From NCBI RefSeq assembly GCF_000758525.1, contig NZ_CP009241.1, forward strand, positions 5,890,001-5,954,000: 64,000 nucleotides of DNA. The letters run 5' to 3'. This DNA comes from Paenibacillus sp. FSL H7-0357 (GTDB taxonomy: Bacteria > Bacillota > Bacilli > Paenibacillales > Paenibacillaceae). Under the pieces are notes generated by a model. The model did not search any database, had not been told where the DNA came from, and saw only the letters and a list, made by a program, of their open reading frames with translations. Below, piece by piece: positions 7,357 to 16,416 of the stretch; position 1 is the first letter of the stretch, and the number at the start of each line of letters is the position of its first letter. The translations under genes were made by a program, and so were the position numbers.

Positions 7357-10026
7357 TCATCGTTTCTCCTTCTCCAATGTTTGCTGTTCCTCTTGAGCTG
7401 CCCTAAGCTTATGGCGAACTGCAATCCCCTCCTGTTGCACCTCCAATTGAATTTCCCCATGCAAATCAGTCCGGTATACCGCAGTATTCGATTCCGCCAA
7501 ACGTTGCAATACGTCGCCGTTCGGATGCCCGTACAGATTATTGACACCTGCTGAAACCACAGCAAAAGCCGGCCTCCAGAATTCCAGCCATTCGGCTCCA
7601 GTCGCGGTCTTGCTTCCGTGGTGGGCAACCTTCAGTACATCGATCTTCGCGCCACTGTCTAGTCCACTCTGTTCTGCTGCCAGAATTACCGCCTGCTCCG
7701 ACGCTTTATCCATATCTCCGGTAAACAAAAAATTGTGTCCGTTCATCTCCAGACGAAACACCACCGATTCATGGTTCTGGTCTTCCACTGCCGGAAGTAC
7801 GGACTGCCCGTCAGTTTGCTGCGGCTCCGGCCACAGAAAAAACAGCTTCGTCTGATCATCCGGAGCCAGTGTCAGCCCCTGCTGCACAGCGTACAACCGG
7901 GCTTTCTTCGCAATAGCGGTCCTCATCAGCTTCCTGTAAGGCTCACGCTCAGCCAGCGTGCCATTGAACAGCACAGCCGACACGGGCATTCCCTCCAGTA
8001 CTGCCTGTAGTCCCCCGGCATGATCCTGATCACCATGCGTCAAAATAACGGCGTCCAGGCGGTGGATGCCGCGCTGCTTCAGCAACGGGAGCAATGTCTT
8101 CGCTCCAACTTCAAAGGGATCACGGCGGATGCGCCATTCCTCCTTGTTCCCAAAGCTCAACGTACCTCCTCCGTCGACAAGAATATGCGCCCCGCCGGGG
8201 GTTGTTATCAGGATGCTGTCACCTTGCCCGACATCCAGATAACTGATGGCTCCCGCACCCTCAAGGCTCACTGCATGGTAGCCCCTGTAGAGCAGCAGCA
8301 ACAGCCCGGCTGCACATATCAGAACCGCAGATCCGGCCAGTCCCATTCGGCCCCGGGGCTGGAAGGATAGCGCCAGGGCATCGCGTTCCCGGCTTCTTCC
8401 TTCGCCCTTGCCGTTGCCTTCCGGGGCCAGTTCGGCCAACGGCCTGGTTTCATCCTCCATATATTGCGGAATCTCCCGTGCATGTGCCCCTGCCCGCTGT
8501 TTCAAGGCGTACAGCAGCCCATACAGCAGGAGGTAATAGCCGCAAATCCACAGCAGTGTAGGTGAGCGCCAGATCAGCACCCCGCCGGAGAATACGTTAA
8601 CCCATTCCACCGCTCCAAAAGTGGCATTATTCAGCAGCTCGGCAGCATCTGCAACCACGCCTGCACCAGCTTCCCAGAACCAGCCCAGCAGGAGAGCCAG
8701 TGTTCCCAGCGGCAGCACCAAAAAAGTGATGAAGGGCACCAGCACCAGATTTGCAGCAAAGGACAGCAGCGAAATCTGGTTAAAGTAATAAATCGTCAGG
8801 GGAAAGGAAACCAGCTGGGCGATCAGGGTTACCGATATGGAACTTCCCAGCCAGCTCGGCAGACGCCTCATCAAAGGATTGGCAAGCGGCACATAGACCA
8901 TCAAACCTGCCGTCACCAGAAATGAAAGCTGAAAGCTGACACTCAGCAGCAAATACGGGTTCCAGACCAGCATAATGAGTGCCGCAGCGGCTAGAATATT
9001 CAGTCCGTCCTTGAGCATCCCAAGCCGCGCGGCAAGGAGCGCGATCATGCCCATCAGTCCCGCCCGCACAATTGACGGCCCTGCCCCGGATAACAGCACA
9101 TATACAGGAACCAGAAGTAGCGTGACAGTCAGCGCCGTTTCTCTTGTTACCCCGCAATGCCTGAGGATAAATAAAAGCACTGCGACATACACCGCCACAT
9201 GCATGCCTGATATCGCCAGAATATGGGTCAATCCCAGCTGTGAGAACTGCCGGAAGGTCTCCGGGTCCAGGTCGTCCTGGATTCCGATCACCAGCCCTTT
9301 CATATATCCCGAATGCCGGTCCTGGAACAAGCGGTCCATTTCAGCTCCAAGCACAAGACGCGCCGCATCATTCCAGCGCAGCAGGGTTGAAGCTCCCCAA
9401 GACTCTGGAGGCGTAGCCTCCACGCTTCCGGCCCCGCTTCCTTTCAGGAGCCAGTAAATTTTTTGGGTATGCAGATAAGCACGGTAATTGAAGCCTCCAA
9501 AATTACGCGCCTCCGCCGGCAGTACCAGTTCACCCGCCAGCATCACCTGGTCTCCTCTTGCCCAATTGGCGGCCACGGCAATTTCCGCTTCAGCTTGGAG
9601 TTTGATCTGAACAGCGACAAGCTCCCCATCTACCTGTGCTGCAGGCTGCCCTGCTGCATTGCTCCGTATCTGTGATAGCTTCAGCGTAAAATCCACCCGG
9701 TCCCCGTCCCGTTCGACAGGAGACACAATCATCCCCCCGGCTTCCACATTACTCTCCTGCAGCTCTGCCGGTTGCGATGCAAGTGCTTTTGGCAGCTGAC
9801 TGACATTGCGGCCTTCATTCCACTCCCAATACAGGGCGGCGACAGCAAGCGATATTGCGAATACAGCAAGCTGCTTCCAGCCCAATCTCCCGCAGGCCGC
9901 ATAGATCGCGAGCAGCAGCAGACAGCCTGCCCACAGAATCAGCAGCTTGTAGCCCGAGAACAGGCAGGCTGCAGCACTTCCTGTGATCCAGCAGACTGTA
10001 AACCCTAACAACGGCCTTCCCTTCAT
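7357..10026 (-). CDS. comEC: ComEC/Rec2 DNA-uptake channel
   Basis: The 889-residue polytopic membrane protein has the order known for ComEC. First come N-terminal membrane helices and an OB-like DUF4131 region (about 1-200). A Competence domain of many helices follows (about 230-520, with LTHILAISGMHVAV). The C-terminal metallo-beta-lactamase domain (about 600-870) carries ILTHGDQDHAGG, LLFTGDMD and LKVAHHGSKTAT. It forms the channel for single-stranded DNA in transformation. AAGGAGG precedes the ATG. It is longer than the 776-residue Bacillus subtilis protein, mainly through an inserted hydrophilic stretch at about 525-560. A hairpin separates it from comEB. Confidence 0.95.
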   Translation of the reverse strand: MKGRPLLGFTVCWITGSAAACLFSGYKLLILWAGCLLLLAIYAACGRLGWKQLAVFAISLAVAALYWEWNEGRNVSQLPKALASQPAELQESNVEAGGMIVSPVERDGDRVDFTLKLSQIRSNAAGQPAAQVDGELVAVQIKLQAEAEIAVAANWARGDQVMLAGELVLPAEARNFGGFNYRAYLHTQKIYWLLKGSGAGSVEATPPESWGASTLLRWNDAARLVLGAEMDRLFQDRHSGYMKGLVIGIQDDLDPETFRQFSQLGLTHILAISGMHVAVYVAVLLFILRHCGVTRETALTVTLLLVPVYVLLSGAGPSIVRAGLMGMIALLAARLGMLKDGLNILAAAALIMLVWNPYLLLSVSFQLSFLVTAGLMVYVPLANPLMRRLPSWLGSSISVTLIAQLVSFPLTIYYFNQISLLSFAANLVLVPFITFLVLPLGTLALLLGWFWEAGAGVVADAAELLNNATFGAVEWVNVFSGGVLIWRSPTLLWICGYYLLLYGLLYALKQRAGAHAREIPQYMEDETRPLAELAPEGNGKGEGRSRERDALALSFQPRGRMGLAGSAVLICAAGLLLLLYRGYHAVSLEGAGAISYLDVGQGDSILITTPGGAHILVDGGGTLSFGNKEEWRIRRDPFEVGAKTLLPLLKQRGIHRLDAVILTHGDQDHAGGLQAVLEGMPVSAVLFNGTLAEREPYRKLMRTAIAKKARLYAVQQGLTLAPDDQTKLFFLWPEPQQTDGQSVLPAVEDQNHESVVFRLEMNGHNFLFTGDMDKASEQAVILAAEQSGLDSGAKIDVLKVAHHGSKTATGAEWLEFWRPAFAVVSAGVNNLYGHPNGDVLQRLAESNTAVYRTDLHGEIQLEVQQEGIAVRHKLRAAQEEQQTLEKEKR

Positions 10027-10061
10027 TTCTTTCCCTCCTTCTGAACTGACCAGACAACAAA

Positions 10062-10105
10062 AAGAACCCCAATATACGCGTACATCCGCGCATACAGAGG
10101 TTCTT
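10062..10105 (-). terminator. Hairpin between comEB and comEC
   Basis: AAGAACC pairs with GGTTCTT, with an inner stem TATACGCG/CGCGCATA (one mismatch), followed on the minus strand by TTTTTGTTG. It could end or attenuate comEB transcription before comEC. Confidence 0.6.
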
Positions 10106-10138
10106 CCCCTTTACTCATTTAATTTCGCATGGATTCTG

Positions 10139-10657
10139 TTACTCCGAGACGGTGATCATCGTTTCTGCCGGCGGCTCATAATTCTCCAATTGGCGGAAAA
10201 TGATCCCTTTGGTGGTCAGCATATTCTCTACCTTCTCCATATCCTTGCGGTATGGGCGCAAATAGACAATCTCCACAATACCGCTGTTGGCCAGCATGTT
10301 GGCGCAGGTCCAGCAAGGCTCATCGGTGACGTAGACCGTACTTCCTTCCCGGTCGCTCCGGTCGGTAAACAGCAGCAGATTCTGCTCGGCATGAATCGTG
10401 CGGATGCAGCGCTGCTTCTTCACCATCGTTTCCACACCGTCTACGATCTCCCGCTCATATTGTTCGGAGACCATGCAGCCCGCCTCCGAGCAGTCAGGAA
10501 CTCCCATGGGCGCTCCGTTATACGCGGTACCCAGCAGTTTCTTGCCCTGCACCAGCACAGCACCGACATGGCGGCGGTTGCAACGCGAACGCGTAGAAAC
10601 CATGCAGGCAATATCCATAAAATATGTATCCCAGTTTTTGCGATAGGCCACACTCAT
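10139..10657 (-). CDS. comEB: ComEB, dCMP deaminase family protein
   Basis: The 172-residue protein begins MSVAYRKNWDTYFMDIACMV. It carries the zinc-dependent deaminase motifs TIHAEQN and DEPCWTCANML (HAE plus PCxxC), with RRHVGAVLV in the substrate region. It deaminates dCMP to dUMP. In Bacillus comEB sits in the comE operon, although its role in transformation is dispensable. The ATG at 10657 is chosen over an upstream ATG because GCGGAG lies about 8 bases before it. It lies 106 bases downstream of comEA in the same orientation. Confidence 0.92.
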   Translation of the reverse strand: MSVAYRKNWDTYFMDIACMVSTRSRCNRRHVGAVLVQGKKLLGTAYNGAPMGVPDCSEAGCMVSEQYEREIVDGVETMVKKQRCIRTIHAEQNLLLFTDRSDREGSTVYVTDEPCWTCANMLANSGIVEIVYLRPYRKDMEKVENMLTTKGIIFRQLENYEPPAETMITVSE

Positions 10658-10763
10658 CAGTAATCTCCGCTTTCTCTTCAATAGTTGTTCACTATTGTAG
10701 CATATTGCAGCTTGCTTACACTAGGAGAACAGTCTCCTCATCTCCGGAAACGCATCTCCCGTT

Positions 10764-11441
10764 TCAAAAGACTACCAGAGGCTCAAGCTTTTCCAGCATC
10801 TTTGGTCCAATTCCCTTCACCTCACCTAGTTCGGACAAGCTGTGGAAAGCCCCCTTGCTGCTGCGGTAATCAATAATCGCCTGCGCCTTCTTCTCGCCGA
10901 TTCCCGGCAAATCCATAAGCTCAGCGGCTCCGGCGGTGTTCACATTGATTTTCCCTTCCGTCTTCTCATTAGCTTGTGCCGTGGAAGCTGCGCCTTGTGC
11001 CGATGGGATACCCTCTCCGCCTGCCACTGCAGTAGTCCCAGCCGTTTGTGTGCCCGCCGTTGCCGCCGCGCTGCCCCCTCCTGTCCCGCTATTATCCAGA
11101 GATGCGGCTCCTCCAGCGGGGTCAGCAGCATTTGGAGCGCTGTCCGCCCCGGCTCCAGTAACTGTAGTATTACCAGCCTGTGTTGCTGCTCCGGCTTTTT
11201 GGGCTCCTCCGTTTACTTCAATCCCCTCTTTACTAACCTCACCCTGCAGCGCAGCTGACTTGCCGCTCTTTCCAGCGGGAAGCGGTTCCTCTGCATTCGC
11301 TCCGCCAACCGCCAGCGCCATAGAGGTATCCATCGTCTCCCACCCGGAGATGCCGCTGTCTTCTTCCCGATCCGCAGCCCAGACCAGCCCTCCTCCCAGC
11401 AATACTGCTACGATACCACTGACTATCATTCTCTTATTCAA
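10764..11441 (-). CDS. comEA: ComEA, membrane DNA receptor for competence
   Basis: The 225-residue protein has an N-terminal membrane anchor (about 5-22), a long low-complexity linker rich in A, G, T and S (about 40-160), and a C-terminal helix-hairpin-helix pair. The pair is [18 protein letters not shown] followed by [19 protein letters not shown]. It binds double-stranded DNA outside the membrane and passes it to ComEC. The SLBB domain found between anchor and HhH in Bacillus subtilis ComEA is not visible here, and the repetitive linker takes its place. It is divergent from comER. Confidence 0.92.
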   Translation of the reverse strand: MNKRMIVSGIVAVLLGGGLVWAADREEDSGISGWETMDTSMALAVGGANAEEPLPAGKSGKSAALQGEVSKEGIEVNGGAQKAGAATQAGNTTVTGAGADSAPNAADPAGGAASLDNSGTGGGSAAATAGTQTAGTTAVAGGEGIPSAQGAASTAQANEKTEGKINVNTAGAAELMDLPGIGEKKAQAIIDYRSSKGAFHSLSELGEVKGIGPKMLEKLEPLVVF

Positions 11442-11633
11442 GTACCTGTCCTCCTCTACAATTTGCCCTGATTATTTATGCAATCCTTATGCAAAACCAA
11501 ATATGACGCAACTTCTGGAGTTTTATTCAAAAATGCGGGCGAAACCTGTCATGTGTCCAAGTGTACACTGCATACATTTAACGAAGAGTATTCCTGCAAG
11601 CCCAGCAACTCAGGGAAAGGAGGTAACCACAGA

Positions 11634-12485
11634 ATGAAAGTGGGATTTATCGGAACAGGCAGCATGGGCAGTCTGCTCATTGACGCCTTTCTTTCTTCAG
11701 GAGCACTTGATGCATGTGACGTGCTGGCCAGCAACCGCAGTTCAACCCGGCTGATTCAGCTTCAGAAGGACCACCCTGGCATCACCATATGCGGCAGCAA
11801 CAGGGACACCGCGACTGGCAGCGACATTGTATTTTTATGTGTCAAACCTTTGGAATTCAAAACGCTGACGGATGAAATCGCACCCTGTCTGAATAGCGAG
11901 CAGATTGTCGTATCCATTACCAGTCCGGTCCAGCTGTATCATCTGGAATCGGTTCTGCCGTCCAAAATAGCCAAGGTCATCCCCAGCATCACCCACAGTG
12001 TCAAAAGCGGAACTTCACTATGCATTTTCGGCAGCAGAATTAATAAAAAAGACAGGCTGTTGCTCCTGAGGCTGCTGTCTTTCATAAGTGTTCCGGCGGA
12101 AATCCTGGAGAGCCATACCCGAATTGCTTCGGATTTCTCCAGCTGCGGTCCTGCATTTATCAGCTATTTCATCGAACGCTGGATCGCCGCAGCGGTGGAA
12201 GCCACAGGCATTGAAGAAGCCTTGGTCAGCCGTCTGGCCGGAGAAATGCTGCTCGGGACAGGCAAGCTGCTGACAGAAGCAGACTTCACCCCGCAGGAGC
12301 TGCAGGAACGTGTCGCTGTCCGCGGAGGCATTACAGCGGAAGCCTTGAATCATCTGCGCAGCAGTCTGGAAGGTGTATTCGAGCGGCTGATTACCACAAC
12401 GCATGATAAATATGATGAGGATGTCGACAGGCTTAATTCACTCTTCGGCCGGGACGGTATTGTGCAAGGCCCTTTGGATCGCTAG
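11634..12485 (+). CDS. comER: ComER, pyrroline-5-carboxylate reductase-like protein
   Basis: The 283-residue protein starts MKVGFIGTGSMGSLLIDAFL, a Rossmann GxGxxG dinucleotide site. It continues with the ProC-type C-terminal dimerisation domain (SSCGPAFISYFIERW and VAVRGGITAEAL). It is divergent from comEA, exactly the comER position in Bacillus, where it is not required for transformation. AAAGGAGGT at 11616-11624 fixes the ATG at 11634, and the longer open frame upstream is not part of the gene. A true proline-biosynthesis role is possible but less likely given the context. Confidence 0.9.
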   Translation: MKVGFIGTGSMGSLLIDAFLSSGALDACDVLASNRSSTRLIQLQKDHPGITICGSNRDTATGSDIVFLCVKPLEFKTLTDEIAPCLNSEQIVVSITSPVQLYHLESVLPSKIAKVIPSITHSVKSGTSLCIFGSRINKKDRLLLLRLLSFISVPAEILESHTRIASDFSSCGPAFISYFIERWIAAAVEATGIEEALVSRLAGEMLLGTGKLLTEADFTPQELQERVAVRGGITAEALNHLRSSLEGVFERLITTTHDKYDEDVDRLNSLFGRDGIVQGPLDR

Positions 12486-12562
12486 AAGCCTGAACGGCTT
12501 GAGAAAAAGCGGGCCTGCGAGCTGCATTGGAACATCCATGAATTTTGAATCCTTAACAAAAA

Positions 12563-12595
12563 ACCCGCAGCACGGAATACTCCGTAGCTGCGGGT
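12563..12595 (-). terminator. Terminator of leuS
   Basis: ACCCGCAGCACGGA pairs with TCCGTAGCTGCGGGT (one bulged A) and is followed on the minus strand by TTTTTTG, about 18 bases after the leuS stop. It may also stop comER read-through. Confidence 0.85.
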
Positions 12596-12612
12596 AAAAA
12601 TGCGTTCTTCGC

Positions 12613-15063
12613 TTAACCCACTACAATATTTACAAGCTTTCCGGGAACCGCAATGATCTTGCGTACGGTTTTGCCCTCTACAGCCGCCTTCACACTAGGA
12701 AGAGCCAGTGCATGGTTCTGCATGTCTTCCTGCCCCATATCCTGCGGGATCTGTGCACGCCCCACAATCTTGCCGTTAACCTGTACAACGATCTCCACTT
12801 CTGCATCCACCGTCAAAGCTTCATCATAAGCTGGCCATGATACATAGCTGATGCTGCCTTCGTGGCCCAGCAGCTGCCAGAGCTCCTCGGAAATATGAGG
12901 TGCCAGCGGCGACAGCATTTGTACGAAATGCTCTGCCGATTCACGGGACAAGCTGTCCTGCTTATAGGCATCGTTGATGAAGATCATCAGCTGGCTGATC
13001 GCCGTATTGAAGCGCAGATTCTCGAAGTCCTCGGTAACCTTCTTCAGTGTCTTGTGCCAGGTGCGTTTGAACTCGTCTGTACCGCCATCCTCGGAAATCT
13101 TGGCACTGAGGCTGCCGTCCTCGTTCACGAACAGGCGCCATACGCGGGAGAGGAAGCGGTGAATGCCTTCCACGCCTTTTTCATTCCAAGGCTTGGTTGC
13201 TTCCAGCGGACCCATGAACATTTCATAGACACGGAGTGTATCTGCGCCAAAAGCTTCCACAATTTCATCCGGGTTGATGACATTGCCGCGTGATTTGCTC
13301 ATTTTTTCGTTGTTGTTGCCCAGGATCATGCCCTGGTTCACCAGCTTGTGGAACGGTTCCTTGGTATCCACTACACCGATATCATACAATACTTTATGCC
13401 AGAAACGGGCGTACAGCAGGTGAAGCACTGCATGTTCAGCTCCGCCAATGTACAGATCAACCGGCAGCCACTCCTTTTGCTTCTCCGGCGAACACAGCTC
13501 CTTGTCATTATGCGGATCAATATAGCGCAGGTAATACCAGCAGCTGCCGGCCCATTGCGGCATTGTGTTCGTCTCGCGGCGGGCTTTCATCCCGGTTTCC
13601 GGATCAACGGTTTCCACCCACTCGGTGACATTGGCCAGCGGGGATTCGCCCGTACCCGAAGGTTTGATCGCGTCCACATCAGGCAGCACCAGCGGCAGCT
13701 GATCCACAGGAACAGTCTTCATCGTGCCATCTTCCAAATGAAGAATCGGAATCGGCTCGCCCCAGTAGCGCTGGCGGCTGAACAGCCAGTCACGCAGGCG
13801 GTAGGTTACCTTGCCTTGGCCGCTGCCCTTTTCCTCCAGCCAGGCAATCATCTTCACGATGGCTTCGCTGTTATCCAGACCGTTCAGGAAATCGGAATTC
13901 ACATGCGGGCCATCACCACCATAGGCTTCTTCTCCCACATTACCGCCCTGTACTACTTCGACGATGTTCAAGCCAAATTGCTTGGCGAATTCCCAGTCGC
14001 GGGTATCATGTCCCGGAACCGCCATAATAGCTCCGGTTCCGTAACCGGCCAGTACATAATCGGCGATCCAGATCGGCACCTGTGCTCCGTTGACCGGGTT
14101 AATGGCGTAAGCGCCGGTGAATACGCCGCTCTTCTCCTTGGCCAAATCCGTACGCTCCAGATCGCTCTTGCGGGCAGCTTTGTCGCGGTATTCCGCGACC
14201 GCAGCACGCTGAGCTTCTGTCGTGATGGCATCTACCAGTTTATGCTCTGGTGCCAGCACACAGTAGCTTGCGCCGAACAAGGTATCCGGACGGGTTGTGA
14301 ACACAGTCAATGCTGCGTCATGTCCATCAATCGCGAAATTGACTTCCGCTCCGGTTGATTTGCCGATCCAGTTGCGCTGCATATCCTTGATGCTTTCTTC
14401 CCAATCCAACTCTTCCAGATCCTCCAGCAGGCGTTCGGCGTATTCTGTAATTTTCAGAATCCACTGGCGCATCGGTCTGCGGACGACGGGATGACCGCCG
14501 CGCTCGCTTTTGCCGTCGATAACCTCTTCGTTGGCCAGCACCGTACCCAAAGCTTCGCACCAGTTCACCGATACCTCAGCTACATATGCCAGGCCGCGGT
14601 TGTACAGCTGGATGAAGATCCATTGTGTCCATTTGTAATAGCCCGGATCGGTTGTGCTGATCTCGCGGTCCCAGTCATAGGAGAAGCCCAGCGATTTGAT
14701 CTGGCGGCGGAAATTGTCAATGTTCTTGAAAGTGATGTCACGCGGATGTTGTCCGGTATCCATCGCATACTGCTCTGCCGGAAGTCCAAAGGCATCCCAG
14801 CCCATTGGATGCAGCACGTTATAACCGCGCATCCGCTTGTAGCGGGAGACAATATCCGTCGCCGTGTAACCTTCCGGGTGGCCTACGTGCAGCCCTGCGC
14901 CTGAAGGATACGGAAACATATCCAGGGCGTAAAATTTCGGTTTACTTGAATCCTCACCTGTCTTAAACGTTTTGTTCTCATCCCAGAACTTCTGCCATTT
15001 GGGTTCAATGCTCTGGGCGCGGTAGCCGGCCCCAGCTGGGGTGCTCACTTTGTTTTCGCTCAT
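12613..15063 (-). CDS. leuS: Leucyl-tRNA synthetase
   Basis: The 816-residue class I synthetase has the HIGH-type motif in [20 protein letters not shown] at about 51-70. The large CP1 editing insertion (about 220-420) contains [12 protein letters not shown], and the KMSKS loop is [18 protein letters not shown] at about 580. It charges tRNA-Leu in the cytoplasm. The length matches bacterial LeuRS. AAGGAGGAGC lies before the ATG, and a leucine T-box leader controls it. Confidence 0.97.
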   Translation of the reverse strand: MSENKVSTPAGAGYRAQSIEPKWQKFWDENKTFKTGEDSSKPKFYALDMFPYPSGAGLHVGHPEGYTATDIVSRYKRMRGYNVLHPMGWDAFGLPAEQYAMDTGQHPRDITFKNIDNFRRQIKSLGFSYDWDREISTTDPGYYKWTQWIFIQLYNRGLAYVAEVSVNWCEALGTVLANEEVIDGKSERGGHPVVRRPMRQWILKITEYAERLLEDLEELDWEESIKDMQRNWIGKSTGAEVNFAIDGHDAALTVFTTRPDTLFGASYCVLAPEHKLVDAITTEAQRAAVAEYRDKAARKSDLERTDLAKEKSGVFTGAYAINPVNGAQVPIWIADYVLAGYGTGAIMAVPGHDTRDWEFAKQFGLNIVEVVQGGNVGEEAYGGDGPHVNSDFLNGLDNSEAIVKMIAWLEEKGSGQGKVTYRLRDWLFSRQRYWGEPIPILHLEDGTMKTVPVDQLPLVLPDVDAIKPSGTGESPLANVTEWVETVDPETGMKARRETNTMPQWAGSCWYYLRYIDPHNDKELCSPEKQKEWLPVDLYIGGAEHAVLHLLYARFWHKVLYDIGVVDTKEPFHKLVNQGMILGNNNEKMSKSRGNVINPDEIVEAFGADTLRVYEMFMGPLEATKPWNEKGVEGIHRFLSRVWRLFVNEDGSLSAKISEDGGTDEFKRTWHKTLKKVTEDFENLRFNTAISQLMIFINDAYKQDSLSRESAEHFVQMLSPLAPHISEELWQLLGHEGSISYVSWPAYDEALTVDAEVEIVVQVNGKIVGRAQIPQDMGQEDMQNHALALPSVKAAVEGKTVRKIIAVPGKLVNIVVG

Positions 15064-15293
15064 CTTATGCTCCTCCTTGGAGTGTTGCTTACTTAGTTAA
15101 ACCTGCTGTTCTTAAAAGAATTCAGGGAATAAAACTCCGCTGCAAAAAAGTTTTGTGCTTCCGCCCGCTGTTATACTCGGATTTCTGATCTCACACTAAG
15201 CGGTTGAAAAAGACTCGCTGCTCCGCTGGGAGATGTCTGCCTTCGATCGTCTCAGGCAGACTTGTTGTTTACCGGGGCATAAGCCCAACTCCG

Positions 15294-15620
15294 CAAAAAA
15301 ACCTCCCATCCCTAGCGTATGATCGCTAGGGACGAGAGGTTTGAATTCCCGTGGTACCACCCTAGTTAGCGGCTGAACATGCTTTATTCTGCCACTCACT
15401 TTGACACCCTTTAACGGAGGTGAGGCGACGACGGTTCACACACTGGCCTTTCGCAGCATCTGCCCTGCGAAACCTGCGGCTTGCGCCGTTACTCGGAGGT
15501 GAGTTCATTCCGTTCCGTTAACCGGCTTGCACCAATGCACCGGCTCTCTGCTATAACGTCGCGTGAGTTAATACTCCTCTTCATCGAACTGCTATTCATC
15601 ACAACATAATCGTAATATTA
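15294..15620 (-). promoter_or_regulatory. T-box riboswitch leader of leuS (leucine)
   Basis: On the minus strand the conserved T-box AGGGTGGTACCACG (15350-15363) is followed by a long terminator hairpin (15301-15340) and a run of seven T. Upstream lies a Stem I region with the context GAACTCACCTCCGAGTAA. The likely specifier codon in it is CTC (complement of 15501-15503), which is leucine and fits the downstream gene. Uncharged tRNA-Leu should stabilise the antiterminator and permit leuS expression. The remaining 230 bases before the start codon hold a further 8-bp stem but no gene. Confidence 0.92.
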
Positions 15621-15626
15621 CACAAC

Positions 15627-15659
15627 ATTATAACCAAAAACGTTGACTATAGTCAACGT
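15627..15659 (-). promoter_or_regulatory. leuS promoter overlapping a terminator palindrome
   Basis: On the minus strand TTGACT (15651-15656) and TATAAT (15627-15632) are 18 bases apart, a good SigA promoter whose transcript would begin at the T-box leader. The -35 box sits inside the perfect 20-bp palindrome ACGTTGACTATAGTCAACGT (15640-15659). That palindrome is followed by TTTTTGG and lies 4 bases after the stop of the upstream gene, so it probably also serves as that operon's terminator. Confidence 0.75.
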
Positions 15660-15663
15660 GGAA

Positions 15664-16416
15664 TTATCCGAAATACAAGCTGTAGAGCGACAGAGCGGAA
15701 ATCAGGTTGAGTAATACATGGGCAACCATGCCTATGTAAATGTTTTTGGTCCGCCATACGACGAAGTACATCGGAAAGATTGCAATCAGCCGGGTGATAA
15801 TCATCCAAGGAGAGAAAAAATGATACACGACAAACAGCACCACATTTATCAGCAACCCCCAGCCCCGGTATCTTCCCAGCCTAGGCAGTAGATATCCTCT
15901 AAAATACAATTCCTCTACGACCGGTGCCAACAAGCCAATCAGAATAAAATCACTGACCCAGGTTGCCACCAGCATGCCATGTGAATAGCGGGACATATCA
16001 TCAGTACTGGCATCGAACCAGTCAGGATAAAAGGAAAAGACATGTTCCAGCAAAACACGGCTTACCGGTTCCATTAGCCAGAAGATCAGAACCGCCCAGC
16101 CCAGCACTACAGGGACGAGAATGAGATAGTGCCGCAGGGGCAGTTTTTGACGATATGGCATAATGCCCTTTAACGAAAATGTGCCGGTCTGTCTCCGGGC
16201 TTGATAGATCAGAATCCCAAGCATGGCTGGAGCGAGCCAAAGTATCGTTTCTAAGTTGATGGAAAGCGCAATTGTAAGTCCAGCTTTATGTAATATTGGC
16301 GAAATAAAAAAAATAAAAAGAAAAGTGACTGCACCTGGGATAAGATGAAATGCTGCTGCTTTCAGCAGCGAGTGCTGCTCTGTTTCCTGCTCGTTTCGAA
16401 TTGCGTGAGTATTCAA
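15664..16416 (-). CDS. CPBP (CAAX/Abi) family intramembrane metalloprotease, copy 1
   Basis: The 250-residue membrane protein has about seven hydrophobic segments and the family motifs in order. These are E168-E169-x3-R173 in VVEELYFRGYLLPRL, H199 in VVYHFFSPW, and H233-x3-N237 in AHVLLN. Members are glutamate-type intramembrane proteases, some with roles in bacteriocin immunity. It overlaps the upstream serine hydrolase gene by 4 bases (translational coupling). It is closely related to the protein at 17932-18681, with which it flanks the hydrolase. The substrate is unknown. Confidence 0.85.
   Translation of the reverse strand: MNTHAIRNEQETEQHSLLKAAAFHLIPGAVTFLFIFFISPILHKAGLTIALSINLETILWLAPAMLGILIYQARRQTGTFSLKGIMPYRQKLPLRHYLILVPVVLGWAVLIFWLMEPVSRVLLEHVFSFYPDWFDASTDDMSRYSHGMLVATWVSDFILIGLLAPVVEELYFRGYLLPRLGRYRGWGLLINVVLFVVYHFFSPWMIITRLIAIFPMYFVVWRTKNIYIGMVAHVLLNLISALSLYSLYFG

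Noticed and set aside
13348..14358. 336-codon plus-strand frame inside leuS
   Set aside because: Antisense shadow of leuS in a GC-rich codon context; no start signal or family resemblance.
15196..15399. Minus-strand 67-codon frame in the leuS leader
   Set aside because: It lies across the T-box antiterminator and terminator, which explain the sequence.
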